19,605 bases of DNA from a bacterium (GTDB lineage: Bacteria > Bacillota > Bacilli > Lactobacillales > Streptococcaceae): assembly GCA_905221295.1 (NCBI GenBank), contig CAJNCP010000018.1, positions 1-19,605 of the forward strand, written 5' to 3'. Shown in pieces: positions 7,588 through 15,299 of the stretch. Within the stretch, counting starts at the first letter, position 1, and each line of letters begins with the position of its first letter. The notes under the pieces were generated by a model. The model was not told the DNA's origin, searched no databases, and worked only from the letters and a program-made list of their open reading frames with translations. Both the position numbers and the translations under genes were made by a program.

Positions 7588-7616
7588 TTGCTAGGACCTT
7601 TATTTTTTGCTAAAAT
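7588..7616 (+). promoter_or_regulatory. Promoter of the acetyltransferase gene
   Basis: TTGCTA (7588-7593) and TAAAAT (7611-7616) have a 17-base spacer, 30 bases ahead of the ATG at 7647, which is preceded by GGGAGGG. Confidence 0.6.
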
Positions 7617-7646
7617 AGTTGAAAATCCTTTCTAGGGAGGGAAAGT

Positions 7647-8216
7647 ATGGAATCAATCTTTTTAAAACTAGCCCAGTATCCAATAGTGGAAACAGAACGT
7701 TTAGTGCTTAGACCTGTAACTTTGGATGATGCAGAAGCTATGTTTGAGTATGCCTCGGACAGAGAAAATACGCGCTACACTTTTCCAACTAATCAAAGCT
7801 TGGAAGAAACCAAGAATAACATTGCTCAGTTTTACTTGGCCAATCCCTTGGGACGATGGGGGATCGAACTAAAAAGCAATGGTCAGTTTATTGGTACCAT
7901 TGACTTGCACAAGATCGATACTGTTCTTAAGAAGGCAGCCATTGGCTACATTATCAATAAAAAGTATTGGAATCAAGGATTGACGACAGAAGCCAATCGT
8001 GCCGTGATTGAACTGGCTTTTGAGAAGATTGGAATGAACAAGTTGACCGCTCTTCACGATAAAGACAATCCCGCATCAGGAAAGGTCATGGAGAAATCAG
8101 GTATGCGCTTTTCCCACGAAGAACCCTATGCCAGAATGGATAACAAAGAACCAGGTCGAATTATCACAAGAATTCATTATGTCTTGACTAAGGAAGATTA
8201 TTTTGCAAATAAGTAA
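7647..8216 (+). CDS. GNAT-family N-acetyltransferase (RimJ/RimL type)
   Basis: The 189-residue protein has the RimJ/RimL-like GNAT layout. It opens with ETERLVLRPVTLDDAEAMFEYASD (about 15-38). The core follows with WGIELKSNGQFIGTIDL, then the acetyl-CoA region IGYIINKKYWNQGLTTEANRAVIELAF (about 110-136; the pattern GYxxxxxxWNQGxxTEA replaces the classical Q/RxxGxG/A). It closes with LTALHDKDNPASGKVMEKSGMRF. Such enzymes acetylate amino-terminal or other amines using acetyl-CoA; the substrate here is unknown. The start follows GGGAGGG. It is a single-gene unit with its own promoter and terminator, divergent from ald and upstream of comEA. Confidence 0.9.
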   Translation: MESIFLKLAQYPIVETERLVLRPVTLDDAEAMFEYASDRENTRYTFPTNQSLEETKNNIAQFYLANPLGRWGIELKSNGQFIGTIDLHKIDTVLKKAAIGYIINKKYWNQGLTTEANRAVIELAFEKIGMNKLTALHDKDNPASGKVMEKSGMRFSHEEPYARMDNKEPGRIITRIHYVLTKEDYFANK

Positions 8217-8217
8217 G

Positions 8218-8247
8218 CAGTTGAAAAGATTTTTCAGCTGTTTTTTT
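8218..8247 (+). terminator. Terminator of the acetyltransferase gene
   Basis: CAGTTGAAAA (8218-8227) pairs with TTTTCAGCTG (8231-8240) with one G-U pair and a three-base loop, then seven T. Its T-tract runs directly into the comEA promoter region. Confidence 0.85.
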
Positions 8248-8255
8248 CTTCCTCT

Positions 8256-8263
8256 TACGAATA
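8256..8263 (+). promoter_or_regulatory. cin-box (ComX/sigma-X promoter) of comEA-comEC
   Basis: TACGAATA at 8256-8263 is a perfect match to the streptococcal cin-box (combox) recognised by RNA polymerase carrying ComX, with the usual T-rich tract just upstream (here the T-run of the preceding terminator). The comEA ATG is only 20 bases downstream, so the leader is very short. Expression should be confined to late competence. Confidence 0.92.
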
Positions 8264-8282
8264 ATCTAAGAGAGGAGAAAAT

Positions 8283-8933
8283 ATGGAAGCAATTATAGAG
8301 AAAATCAAAGAGTATAAAATCATTGCCATCTGTGCTGGTTTGGGTTTGGCCTTGGGCGGATTTTTCCTACTAAAGCCATCTACACAGACATCCGTCACAG
8401 AAACAAATTTGCAGACTGAAGTCGCAGCTGTTTCAAAGGATTCATCGTCTGACAAAGAAGTAAACAAGGAAGAAAAGGAAGAGTCTCCTGAACAAGATCT
8501 AATCACAGTAGATGTCAAGGGTGCTGTTAAATCGCCAGGGATTTATGATTTGCCAGTAGGAAGTCGGGTTCATGATGCCGTTCAGAAGGCAGGTGGCTTG
8601 ACAGATGAGGCAGATAGCAAGTCGCTTAATCTAGCACAGAAAATCAGTGACGAGGCTCTTGTCTATGTTCCAACTAAGGGAGAAGAAGCAACTAGTCAGC
8701 AGGCTGCCTCTGGAACGTCTCCTTCGACAAGTAAAGAAAAGAAGGTCAACCTCAATAAAGCTAGTCTGGAAGAACTAAAGCAGGTCAAAGGCTTGGGAGG
8801 AAAACGAGCTCAGGATATTATCGATCATCGTGAGGCAAATGGCAAGTTCAAGTCGGTTGATGAATTAAAGAAGGTCTCTGGCATTGGCGCTAAGACCATA
8901 GAAAAGTTAAAAGACTATGTTACAGTGGATTAA
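8283..8933 (+). CDS. comEA: Competence protein ComEA (CelA), DNA receptor
   Basis: ComEA is the membrane-anchored receptor that binds double-stranded DNA outside the membrane and hands it to the uptake channel. The 216 residues show a short cytoplasmic start, one membrane span (13-31), a Ser/Lys/Glu-rich linker (32-70), an SLBB/soluble-ligand-binding domain (72-131, ITVDVKGAVKSPGIYDLPVG), a flexible Ser/Thr linker, and a paired helix-hairpin-helix domain at the end (153-214, with VKGLGGKRAQDIIDHRE and VSGIGAKTIEKL) that contacts DNA backbone. The cin-box gives ComX control. The ribosome binding site AGAGGAG is at 8271-8277. It overlaps comEC by 17 bases, implying coupled translation. Confidence 0.97.
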   Translation: MEAIIEKIKEYKIIAICAGLGLALGGFFLLKPSTQTSVTETNLQTEVAAVSKDSSSDKEVNKEEKEESPEQDLITVDVKGAVKSPGIYDLPVGSRVHDAVQKAGGLTDEADSKSLNLAQKISDEALVYVPTKGEEATSQQAASGTSPSTSKEKKVNLNKASLEELKQVKGLGGKRAQDIIDHREANGKFKSVDELKKVSGIGAKTIEKLKDYVTVD

Positions 8934-11157
8934 GAATTTCCCTATCCCCCTAATCTATCTGAGCTTTCTGTTACTCTGGCTTTACTATGCCATTTTAGGA
9001 GCGTCCTATCTCGCACTGCTAGGTTTTGTTTTTCTGCTCGTTTGTCTTTTTTTCCATTTTCCTTGGAAATCGGCTGGTAAAGTTCTAGCGATTTGTGGAG
9101 TTTTTGGATTTTGGTTTTTGTTTCAAACTTGGCAACAGACACAAGCTAGTCAAAACCTAGTGGATTCTGTTGAGAGGGTTCGGATTTTGCCTGACACTAT
9201 TAAGGTCAATGGAGATAGTCTGTCCTTTCGGGGCAAGGATGATGGCCGTACCTTCCAAGTTTACTATAAACTCCAGTCTGAGGAGGAGAAAGAGCACTTT
9301 CAAGCCTTAACAGATCTTCACGAGATAGAGTTAGAAGGGAAAGTTTCAGAGCCAGAAGGTCAGAGGAATTTTGGTGGATTTGACTACCAAGCCTATCTAA
9401 AGACGCAGGGGATTTACCAGACACTGACTATCAAGAGCATCCAGTCACTTAAGAAGATTAGCAGTTGGGACATAGGTGAAAATTTATCAAGTTTACGTCG
9501 AAAGGCTATTGTTTGGATCAAGAGGCACTTTCCAGATCCTATACGCAACTACATGACGGGGCTCTTGCTGGGATATTTGGACACGGACTTTGGGGAGATG
9601 AATGAGCTCTATTCCAGTCTTGGAATTATCCATCTCTTTGCCTTGTCGGGGATGCAGGTGGGCTTCTTTATGGATGCCTTTAAGAAACTTCTCTTGCGAT
9701 TGGGCTTGACCCAAGAAAAGTTGAAGTGGCTGACCTATCCTTTTTCCCTTATCTATGCAGGTCTGACAGGATTTTCAGCTTCAGTCATTCGCAGTCTCTT
9801 GCAAAAGTTACTGGCCCAACATGGTGTTAAGGGTTTGGATAATTTTGCCTTGACGGTGCTTGTCCTCTTTATCATCATGCCCAACTTTTTCCTGACAGCA
9901 GGAGGAGTCTTGTCCTGCGCTTATGCTTTTATCTTGACTATGACCAGCAAAGAAGGGGAGGGGGTCAAGGCTGTGGCCAGAGAAAGTCTGGTCATTTCCT
10001 TGGGAATTTTGCCCATTCTATCCTACTATTTTGCAGAATTTCAGCCTTGGTCTATCCTTTTGACCTTTGTCTTTTCCTTTCTGTTTGATGTGGTCTTCTT
10101 ACCGCTTTTGTCCATCTTATACATTCTGTCTTTTGTTTACCCAGTCACTCAGTTTAACTTTGTCTTTGAGTGGTTGGAGGGCGTCATTCGCTTGGTATCG
10201 CAGCTGGCAAGCAGACCTCTGGTCTTTGGTCAACCCACTGCGTGGCTGTTGATTCTTCTTTTAGTTTCATTGGCCTTAGTCTATGATATGAGGAAAAACA
10301 TCAAAAGACTAGCAGGATTCAGTCTCTTTATTGTGGGGCTCTTTTTCCTAACCAAACATCCGCTGGAAAATGAAATCACCATGCTGGATGTGGGGCAAGG
10401 TGAAAGTATTTTCCTACGGGATGTAACTGGTAAAACTATTCTCATAGATGTAGGTGGTAAGGCAGAATCTGATAAGAAAATCGAGGCTTGGCAAGAAAAG
10501 TCGACGACCAGCAATGCCCAGCGTACCTTGATTCCCTATCTAAAGAATCGAGGAGTAGACAAGATTGATCAGCTGGTTTTGACCAATACAGACAAGGAGC
10601 ATGTTGGTGATTTGTTGGAGGTGATCAAGGCTTTCCATGTCGGAGAGATTTTAGTATCAAAAGGAAGTTTGACACAGAAGGAATTTGTAGCAGAACTAGA
10701 AGCAAGCCAAACTAAGGTACGCAGTGTGACAGCAGGGGAGAGCTTGCCGATTTTTGGCGGTTACTTAGAAGTCATATCTCCAAGGAAGGTTGGAGATGGG
10801 GATCGTGATGATTCCCTGGTTCTTTATGGGAGACTTTTGGATAAGTACTTTCTCTTCACAGGAAATTTGAAAGAGAAAGGAGAGAAGGACTTGCTGAAGC
10901 AATATCCTGACTTAGAGGTGGATGTCTTGAAAGCAAGCCAACATGGTGCTAAAACATCATCCAATCCAGCTTTCCTAGAAAAAATCAAACCAGAAATTAC
11001 TCTCATCTCAGTTGGAAGAAACAATCGTGCGAAACTTCCCCATCAGGAAACCTTGACACGAATGGAAAGTATCAAGAGTAAGATTTACAGAACTGACCAG
11101 CAAGGGGCTATCCGCTTTAAAGGATGGAATAGTTGGCAAATCGAAAGTGTTCGTTAG
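8917..11157 (+). CDS. comEC: Competence protein ComEC (CelB), DNA uptake channel
   Basis: ComEC forms the membrane channel that admits single-stranded DNA during transformation. The 746 residues show two or three amino-terminal membrane spans (10-70), an outside OB-like domain (about 85-180, NFGGFDYQAYLKTQGIY), the polytopic Competence domain (205-480; HLFALSGMQVGF at 239-250) and a carboxyl metallo-beta-lactamase-like domain from LDVGQGESIF (490-499). In that domain the usual SHxDxDHxG metal motif is TNTDKEHVG (556-564), with Asn in place of His and Glu in place of Asp; ASQHGAKTS (673-681) is retained in part. The start ATG lies inside comEA and lacks a good ribosome binding site, so coupling is likely. 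No terminator is visible right after it. Confidence 0.96.
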   Translation: MLQWIKNFPIPLIYLSFLLLWLYYAILGASYLALLGFVFLLVCLFFHFPWKSAGKVLAICGVFGFWFLFQTWQQTQASQNLVDSVERVRILPDTIKVNGDSLSFRGKDDGRTFQVYYKLQSEEEKEHFQALTDLHEIELEGKVSEPEGQRNFGGFDYQAYLKTQGIYQTLTIKSIQSLKKISSWDIGENLSSLRRKAIVWIKRHFPDPIRNYMTGLLLGYLDTDFGEMNELYSSLGIIHLFALSGMQVGFFMDAFKKLLLRLGLTQEKLKWLTYPFSLIYAGLTGFSASVIRSLLQKLLAQHGVKGLDNFALTVLVLFIIMPNFFLTAGGVLSCAYAFILTMTSKEGEGVKAVARESLVISLGILPILSYYFAEFQPWSILLTFVFSFLFDVVFLPLLSILYILSFVYPVTQFNFVFEWLEGVIRLVSQLASRPLVFGQPTAWLLILLLVSLALVYDMRKNIKRLAGFSLFIVGLFFLTKHPLENEITMLDVGQGESIFLRDVTGKTILIDVGGKAESDKKIEAWQEKSTTSNAQRTLIPYLKNRGVDKIDQLVLTNTDKEHVGDLLEVIKAFHVGEILVSKGSLTQKEFVAELEASQTKVRSVTAGESLPIFGGYLEVISPRKVGDGDRDDSLVLYGRLLDKYFLFTGNLKEKGEKDLLKQYPDLEVDVLKASQHGAKTSSNPAFLEKIKPEITLISVGRNNRAKLPHQETLTRMESIKSKIYRTDQQGAIRFKGWNSWQIESVR

Positions 11158-11200
11158 GAAGAAAAGATGTTATATATTAGTAAGATAAACAAAAAATCTG

Positions 11201-11229
11201 TTGCATAATAATGAGAAAAACGATATAAT
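11201..11229 (+). promoter_or_regulatory. Promoter ahead of the peptide remnant and ABC genes
   Basis: TTGCAT (11201-11206) and a consensus TATAAT (11224-11229) have a 17-base spacer, 42 bases before the ATG of the broken peptide gene. It is the only good promoter seen before the ABC transporter genes. Confidence 0.75.
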
Positions 11230-11270
11230 GAAAGTGTTTCCAATAGTAAAGATATAAATGCAATGTAAAC

Positions 11271-11515
11271 ATGAAAAATCAGCAAAAGTTGTTTCATTAG
11301 CCAGTTTATCATCTATTGTTTTTGTCAGTCCAGTGCAGTAGCTGAGACAGTTACTAAAAGTTATTGGTATGATTGGAATACCGCTTGGAAGTTTAGTATG
11401 AATTACCACGGACGTAAATATGTAAACATTCCAAGATGGTCTGCTTATTACTCTATAATGACTAAAAAGTTGGTCCGATTGGCATTCTGTTCGCTATGAG
11501 GTCATTAACTACTAG
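11271..11515 (+). pseudogene. Frameshifted gene for a small exported, lactococcin 972-like peptide
   Basis: Reading across frames gives an amino end MKN/K-SAKVVSLASLSSIVFVSPVQ (a clear secretion signal), then AVAETVTKSYWYDW, NTAWKFSMNYHGRKYVNIP, RWSAYYSIMT, and in a third frame DWHSVRYEVINY followed by TAG at 11513-11515. Restoring this needs about three single-base changes: a lost base in the A-run at 11273-11277, one near the Q/A junction, and one near 11470. Signal peptide plus an aromatic-rich short mature part with a FSxxYHxxK-type motif suggests the lactococcin 972 bacteriocin family, and an ABC pair follows as in such loci. The family call is tentative. No good ribosome binding site precedes the ATG. 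No other gene lies in 11158-11562. Confidence 0.5.
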
Positions 11516-11562
11516 AAAGGAAACTATCAATCGTTAAAGAGTGAGAAAAAGGAGGGCTGGAT

Positions 11563-12156
11563 ATGATAACTCTTACTCATGTTACCTTAAAAACGCGACA
11601 AGTCATCTTGCAAGATGCGGATTTCACCTTTAAAAAAGGTAGGATTTATGGTCTTCTTGCTATCAATGGCTCGGGAAAGACGACCCTGTTCCGAGCTATG
11701 AGCAAGCTGCTTCCCCTTAGTAGTGGACATATCGCAGCCCCTCCTTCTTTATTTTATTATGAGAGCGTTGAATGGCTGGATGGAAACTTAAGTGGGATGG
11801 ACTACCTTCGTCTCATAAAAAACATCTGGAAGTCAGACCTAAACTTGGGGGACGAAATCGCCTACTGGGAAATGTCTGACTATATCAACCTTCCCATCCG
11901 CAAGTATTCCTTAGGGATGAAGCAACGCTTGGTGATTACCATGTATTTCCTCAGTCAGGCGAAATGCTGGCTCATGGATGAGATAACAAATGGTTTAGAC
12001 GAGTATTATCGACAGAAGTTTTTTGATAGGCTGGCACAAATCGATAGAAAAGAACAGCTGGTTCTTTTGAGTTCCCACTACAAAGAGGAGTTAATGGAGA
12101 TTTGCGATAGCATCGTAACCATTCATCAGGGGCAGATAGAAGAGGTTCCGTTATGA
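11563..12156 (+). CDS. ABC transporter ATP-binding protein
   Basis: A compact 197-residue ABC ATPase that should power the permease encoded next. Visible motifs are Walker A AINGSGKTT (33-41), in which the first Gly of the usual GxxGxGKT is Ala33; signature YSLGMKQRL (115-123); Walker B CWLMDEITNGLD (135-146) with catalytic E140; and the switch His at SSHYKEE (H172). The usual Q-loop glutamine is not evident (FYYESVEW, 64-71). The signature form SLGMKQR is common in ABC-2 type exporters for peptides or drugs. It has a strong ribosome binding site (AAGGAGG) and overlaps the permease by four bases (ATGA). Substrate unknown; the preceding peptide remnant suggests peptide export or immunity. Confidence 0.9.
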   Translation: MITLTHVTLKTRQVILQDADFTFKKGRIYGLLAINGSGKTTLFRAMSKLLPLSSGHIAAPPSLFYYESVEWLDGNLSGMDYLRLIKNIWKSDLNLGDEIAYWEMSDYINLPIRKYSLGMKQRLVITMYFLSQAKCWLMDEITNGLDEYYRQKFFDRLAQIDRKEQLVLLSSHYKEELMEICDSIVTIHQGQIEEVPL

Positions 12157-13337
12157 AAGATATTAGCCTATTTTTGTTAAAGAAAGTTTTCAAAAGTCGT
12201 TTAAACTGGATTATCTTACTTTTATTTGCATCTGTACTCGGTGTTACCTTTTATTTAAATAGTCAGACTGCAAACTCACACAGCTTGGAGAGCGAGTTGG
12301 AAACCCGTCTTGTAAAACATGAGAGAATCATCAATGAAAATGAAGTGAAACTCTCCCAAATCTCTGACACCAGCTCGGAGGAATACCAAGTTGCTAAAGA
12401 AAATTTAGACATACAAAAAAATCTTTTGACTCAAAAGAAAGAAATTCTGGCTTTGTTAAAAGAAGGACGCTGGAAAGAAGCCTACTATTTGCAGTGGCAA
12501 GATGAGGAAAAGAGTTATGAAATTGTATCGAAGGAATCGACTTCTGGCTCTGACTTTAAAATGGCGGTTGACCGCCAACGAAAGATTTACCAAGCCCTGT
12601 ATCCCTTGAACATAAAAGCACATACTTTGGAGTTTCCAACCCACGGGATTGATCAGATTGTCTGGATTTTAGAGGCTATCATCCCAACCTTATTTGTGAT
12701 TGGTATTATTTTTATGCTAACACAATTGTTCGCAGAAAGATATCAAAATAATCTCGATACAGCTCAGTTATATCCTTTTTCAAAAGTGGCATTTGCAGCA
12801 TCCTCTCTTGGAGTTGGGGTGAGTTATATAACCGTGCTGTTTATCGGAATCTGTGGATTTTCTTTTCTAGTGGGAAGTCTGATAAGTGGTTTTGGACAGT
12901 TAGATTATCCCTACCCATTCTATAGCTTAACCAATCAAGAGGTAACTATTGGAAAGATACAGGATGTGTTATTTCCTAGCTTGTTCTTAGCTTTCTTAGC
13001 CTTTATCGTCATTGTGGAAGTTGTGTATTTGATTGCTTACTTTTTCAAGCAAAAAATGCCTGTCCTCTTTCTTTCCCTCATTGGGATTGTTGGCTTATTG
13101 TTTGGCATCCAAACAATTCAGCCTCTTCAAAGGATTGCACATCTGATTCCCTTTACTTACTTACGTTCAGTGGAGATTTTGTCTGGAAGATTACCTAAGC
13201 AAATTGATAATGTCAATCTAAATTGGGACATGGGGCTAGTTTTACTTCCTTGCCTGATTATCCTTTTGTTAGTGGGGATTCTATTTATCGAAAGATGGGG
13301 AAGTTCACATAAAAAAGAAGTTTTTAATAGATCCTAG
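12153..13337 (+). CDS. ABC-2 type transporter permease
   Basis: This 394-residue integral membrane protein is the partner of the ATPase, with which it overlaps by four bases. Its predicted layout is one membrane span (17-36), a long mostly helical hydrophilic region (40-165; charged with coiled-coil character around 45-105), then five or so spans near 170-192, 212-245, 272-297, 302-320 and 358-379, with a basic tail. A large loop after the first helix is typical of ABC-2/bacteriocin exporter permeases of Firmicutes. It is shorter than the roughly 650-700-residue DUF1430 permeases of lactococcin 972 loci. No clear substrate signature. It is followed by a terminator. Confidence 0.82.
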   Translation: MKDISLFLLKKVFKSRLNWIILLLFASVLGVTFYLNSQTANSHSLESELETRLVKHERIINENEVKLSQISDTSSEEYQVAKENLDIQKNLLTQKKEILALLKEGRWKEAYYLQWQDEEKSYEIVSKESTSGSDFKMAVDRQRKIYQALYPLNIKAHTLEFPTHGIDQIVWILEAIIPTLFVIGIIFMLTQLFAERYQNNLDTAQLYPFSKVAFAASSLGVGVSYITVLFIGICGFSFLVGSLISGFGQLDYPYPFYSLTNQEVTIGKIQDVLFPSLFLAFLAFIVIVEVVYLIAYFFKQKMPVLFLSLIGIVGLLFGIQTIQPLQRIAHLIPFTYLRSVEILSGRLPKQIDNVNLNWDMGLVLLPCLIILLLVGILFIERWGSSHKKEVFNRS

Positions 13338-13371
13338 CTTTCCTATAGTGAAGATAAGGAAAAACTAACAC

Positions 13372-13402
13372 AGAGAGGAATCCAACAAGGTTCTCTCTTT
13401 TT
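13372..13402 (+). terminator. Terminator after the ABC permease
   Basis: AGAGAGGA (13372-13379) pairs with TTCTCTCT (13391-13398) with one G-U pair and an 11-base loop, followed by a T-run to 13402. Confidence 0.75.
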
Positions 13403-13455
13403 GATGCGGACATCAAGAAGAAAACAGAAAGTTTTTGAAAAAACGACTTTTTATC

Positions 13456-13484
13456 TTGACAAGGGCTAGAAAACTTGGTATCAT
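13456..13484 (+). promoter_or_regulatory. Promoter of infC-rpmI-rplT
   Basis: A consensus TTGACA (13456-13461), 17-base spacer and TATCAT (13479-13484). The start point would be near 13491, giving a leader of about 155 bases before infC. Confidence 0.88.
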
Positions 13485-13490
13485 ATAAAA

Positions 13491-13648
13491 GTTGAGAAAA
13501 GCAGAAGTGAGAGCTTCTCGCCTTGTGACATCAAGTTGCCTGGCCCTACGGATGAAAAGTTTCTAAGAAACGCTATCATAACGTGCGGGCTTGTATTATT
13601 ACGAGTCCGCTATTGTTTTTCTCTAATAATAAAAAAGAGGTGAAAACC
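13491..13648 (+). promoter_or_regulatory. Structured infC leader, probable L20-type autoregulatory RNA
   Basis: The long leader starts with a hairpin (AGAAG/CTTCT around 13504-13522), has a conserved-looking unpaired middle, and ends in a terminator-like hairpin just before infC. Firmicute infC-rpmI-rplT operons are known to be controlled by L20 binding to such a leader with transcription attenuation. The position and terminator fit, but I did not match the L20 site base by base. Confidence 0.65.
13585..13620 (+). terminator. Attenuator hairpin in the infC leader
   Basis: GCGGGCT (13585-13591) pairs with AGTCCGC (13604-13610) with one G-U pair; TATTGTTTTT follows. It lies between promoter and infC, so it can only act as conditional termination. 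Confidence 0.75.
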
Positions 13649-14170
13649 ATAGCAAAGCAAGACTTATTCATCAATGATGAAATTCGTGTACGTGAAGTTC
13701 GCTTGATCGGTCTTGAGGGAGAACAGCTAGGCATCAAGCCACTCAGCGAAGCGCAAGCATTGGCTGATAGTGCAAATGTTGACTTAGTGTTGATTCAACC
13801 CCAAGCAAAGCCGCCTGTTGCTAAAATTATGGACTACGGTAAGTTCAAATTTGAGTATCAGAAAAAGCAAAAAGAACAACGTAAAAAACAAAGTGTTGTT
13901 ACTGTGAAAGAAGTTCGTCTGAGTCCAACTATTGACAAGGGAGACTTTGACACAAAACTTCGCAATGCACGTAAATTCCTTGAAAAAGGAAATAAAGTTA
14001 AGGTATCTATTCGCTTTAAGGGTCGTATGATTACCCATAAAGAGATTGGTGCAAAAGTTTTAGCCGAGTTTGCTGAAGCAACACAAGATATTGCGATCAT
14101 CGAACAACGAGCTAAGATGGATGGACGCCAAATGTTCATGCAGTTGGCGCCAGCAACTGACAAAAAATAA
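13649..14170 (+). CDS. infC: Translation initiation factor IF-3 (ATA start)
   Basis: IF3 binds the 30S subunit, prevents 70S association and proofreads initiator tRNA and start codon. Starting at ATA 13649 the product is 173 residues (M)[20 protein letters not shown]..., the typical Bacillus-type length. The amino domain includes [43 protein letters not shown] Lys-rich linker helix and the carboxyl domain ([28 protein letters not shown]...IRFKGR) follow. The ribosome binding site GAGGTG (13637-13642) is six bases from the ATA, ideal spacing. An in-frame GTG (13640) lies inside that site and the earlier GTG at 13584 lies inside the attenuator, so both are rejected. Non-standard starts on infC are known to serve autoregulation by IF3. 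Confidence 0.93.
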   Translation: MAKQDLFINDEIRVREVRLIGLEGEQLGIKPLSEAQALADSANVDLVLIQPQAKPPVAKIMDYGKFKFEYQKKQKEQRKKQSVVTVKEVRLSPTIDKGDFDTKLRNARKFLEKGNKVKVSIRFKGRMITHKEIGAKVLAEFAEATQDIAIIEQRAKMDGRQMFMQLAPATDKK

Positions 14171-14202
14171 TTGTCAGAAAGTTAAATAAAGGAGAAAAAA
14201 TC

Positions 14203-14403
14203 ATGCCAAAACAAAAAACACACCGCGCATCAGCTAAACGTTTCAAACGTACAGGTTCTGGTGGACTTAAACGTTTCCGTGCTTACACTTCTCACCGTTT
14301 CCACGGAAAAACTAAGAAACAACGTCGTCATCTTCGTAAAGCATCTATGGTGCATTCAGGAGATTTCAAACGTATCAAAGCAATGCTTACTCGCTTGAAA
14401 TAA
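14203..14403 (+). CDS. rpmI: 50S ribosomal protein L35
   Basis: A 66-residue, very basic protein ([25 protein letters not shown]...) of normal L35 length, a component of the large ribosomal subunit. It carries the family pattern KTHRxxAKRFKxTGSG and HxxxxKxxxxxRxLRK. The ribosome binding site AAAGGAG precedes ATG. It is the second gene of the infC operon, 32 bases after infC and 51 before rplT, and should share the leader control. Codon use is strongly biased, as expected for high expression. Confidence 0.98.
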   Translation: MPKQKTHRASAKRFKRTGSGGLKRFRAYTSHRFHGKTKKQRRHLRKASMVHSGDFKRIKAMLTRLK

Positions 14404-14454
14404 TAGCCTAACAGTAAGTAAACAATTCTAGGAAATATTTGGAGGAAATAAAAC

Positions 14455-14814
14455 ATGGCACGTGTTAAAGGTGGCGTTGTATCACGCAAACGTCGTAAAC
14501 GTATTCTTAAATTAGCAAAAGGTTACTATGGAGCTAAACACATCTTGTTCCGTACTGCAAAAGAACAAGTAATGAACTCTTACTACTATGCATACCGTGA
14601 CCGTCGTCAGAAAAAACGTGACTTCCGCAAATTGTGGATCACTCGTATCAATGCGGCAGCTCGTTTGAACGGACTTTCATACTCACAATTGATGCATGGT
14701 TTGAAATTGGCTGAAATCGAAGTTAACCGTAAAATGCTTGCTGACTTGGCTGTTAACGATGCAGCAGCTTTCACAGCTCTTGCAGATGCAGCTAAAGTAA
14801 AACTTGGTAAATAA
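14455..14814 (+). CDS. rplT: 50S ribosomal protein L20
   Basis: A 119-residue basic protein matching full-length L20 ([29 protein letters not shown]...). L20 binds 23S rRNA early in 50S assembly, and in Firmicutes also represses its own operon through the leader RNA. The helical amino extension (1-60) is Arg/Lys rich and the globular part carries [28 protein letters not shown] precedes the ATG. It is the last gene of the infC operon, followed by a terminator. Confidence 0.98.
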   Translation: MARVKGGVVSRKRRKRILKLAKGYYGAKHILFRTAKEQVMNSYYYAYRDRRQKKRDFRKLWITRINAAARLNGLSYSQLMHGLKLAEIEVNRKMLADLAVNDAAAFTALADAAKVKLGK

Positions 14815-14822
14815 TTATTTTT

Positions 14823-14853
14823 AAGACTGGAACAGGATTGTCCCAGTCTTTTT
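14823..14853 (+). terminator. infC operon terminator
   Basis: AAGACTGG (14823-14830) pairs with CCAGTCTT (14843-14850); the stem continues with ACA/TGT inside, and a T-run ends at 14853. It lies eight bases after the rplT stop and 20 before gloA. Confidence 0.9.
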
Positions 14854-14872
14854 AGAAATAAAGGAGAAAGCT

Positions 14873-15253
14873 ATGGCTTCAAAAATGCTACACACTTGCT
14901 TGCGAGTAGAAAACCTTGAAAAATCAATCGCTTTTTATCAAGACGCTTTTGGTTTTAAAGAATTGCGTCGCAAGGATTTTCCAGATTATGCCTTCACCAT
15001 TGTCTATCTAGGACTTGATGGTGATGACTATGAGTTGGAGTTGACCTATAACTATGATCACGGGCCTTACGTGGTAGGAGATGGTTTTGCCCATATCGCT
15101 CTCAGCACACCTGACCTCGAGGCACTTCATCAAGAACATAGTGCTAAAGGCTATGAGGTTACAGAGCCAAAAGGCTTACCTGGTACCCCGCCAAACTATT
15201 ACTTTGTCAAGGATCCTGATGGCTACAAGGTCGAAGTGATTCGTGAAAAATAA
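14873..15253 (+). CDS. gloA: Lactoylglutathione lyase (glyoxalase I)
   Basis: This enzyme converts the hemithioacetal of methylglyoxal and a thiol such as glutathione to the S-lactoyl thioester, detoxifying methylglyoxal. The 126-residue protein has two beta-alpha-beta-beta-beta modules and the full metal set: H7 (LHTCLRV), E56 (YELELTYN), H74 (GFAHIALS) and E121 (GYKVEVIRE), aligned with E. coli GloA H5/E56/H74/E122. The short length without the ~13-residue insertion fits the Ni/Co-type enzyme. ATG follows AAAGGAG. It is a single gene between terminators; no separate promoter was clear, so it may rely on read-through from rplT. Confidence 0.93.
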   Translation: MASKMLHTCLRVENLEKSIAFYQDAFGFKELRRKDFPDYAFTIVYLGLDGDDYELELTYNYDHGPYVVGDGFAHIALSTPDLEALHQEHSAKGYEVTEPKGLPGTPPNYYFVKDPDGYKVEVIREK

Positions 15254-15262
15254 TCCAGTAAG

Positions 15263-15299
15263 GTCAAGTGGAATGTTCGTTTTCTACTTGACTTTTTTT
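15263..15299 (+). terminator. gloA terminator
   Basis: GTCAAGTGGAA (15263-15273) pairs with TTCTACTTGAC (15282-15292), eleven pairs including one G-U, followed by seven T (15293-15299). Its 3' arm contains the -35 element of the next promoter. Confidence 0.92.

Noticed and set aside
13583..13648. Longer IF3 start at a GTG near 13583 (or GTG 13640)
   Set aside because: The first lies in the attenuator hairpin and the second lies inside the ribosome binding site; neither has its own site, and homologous IF3 length fits ATA 13649.
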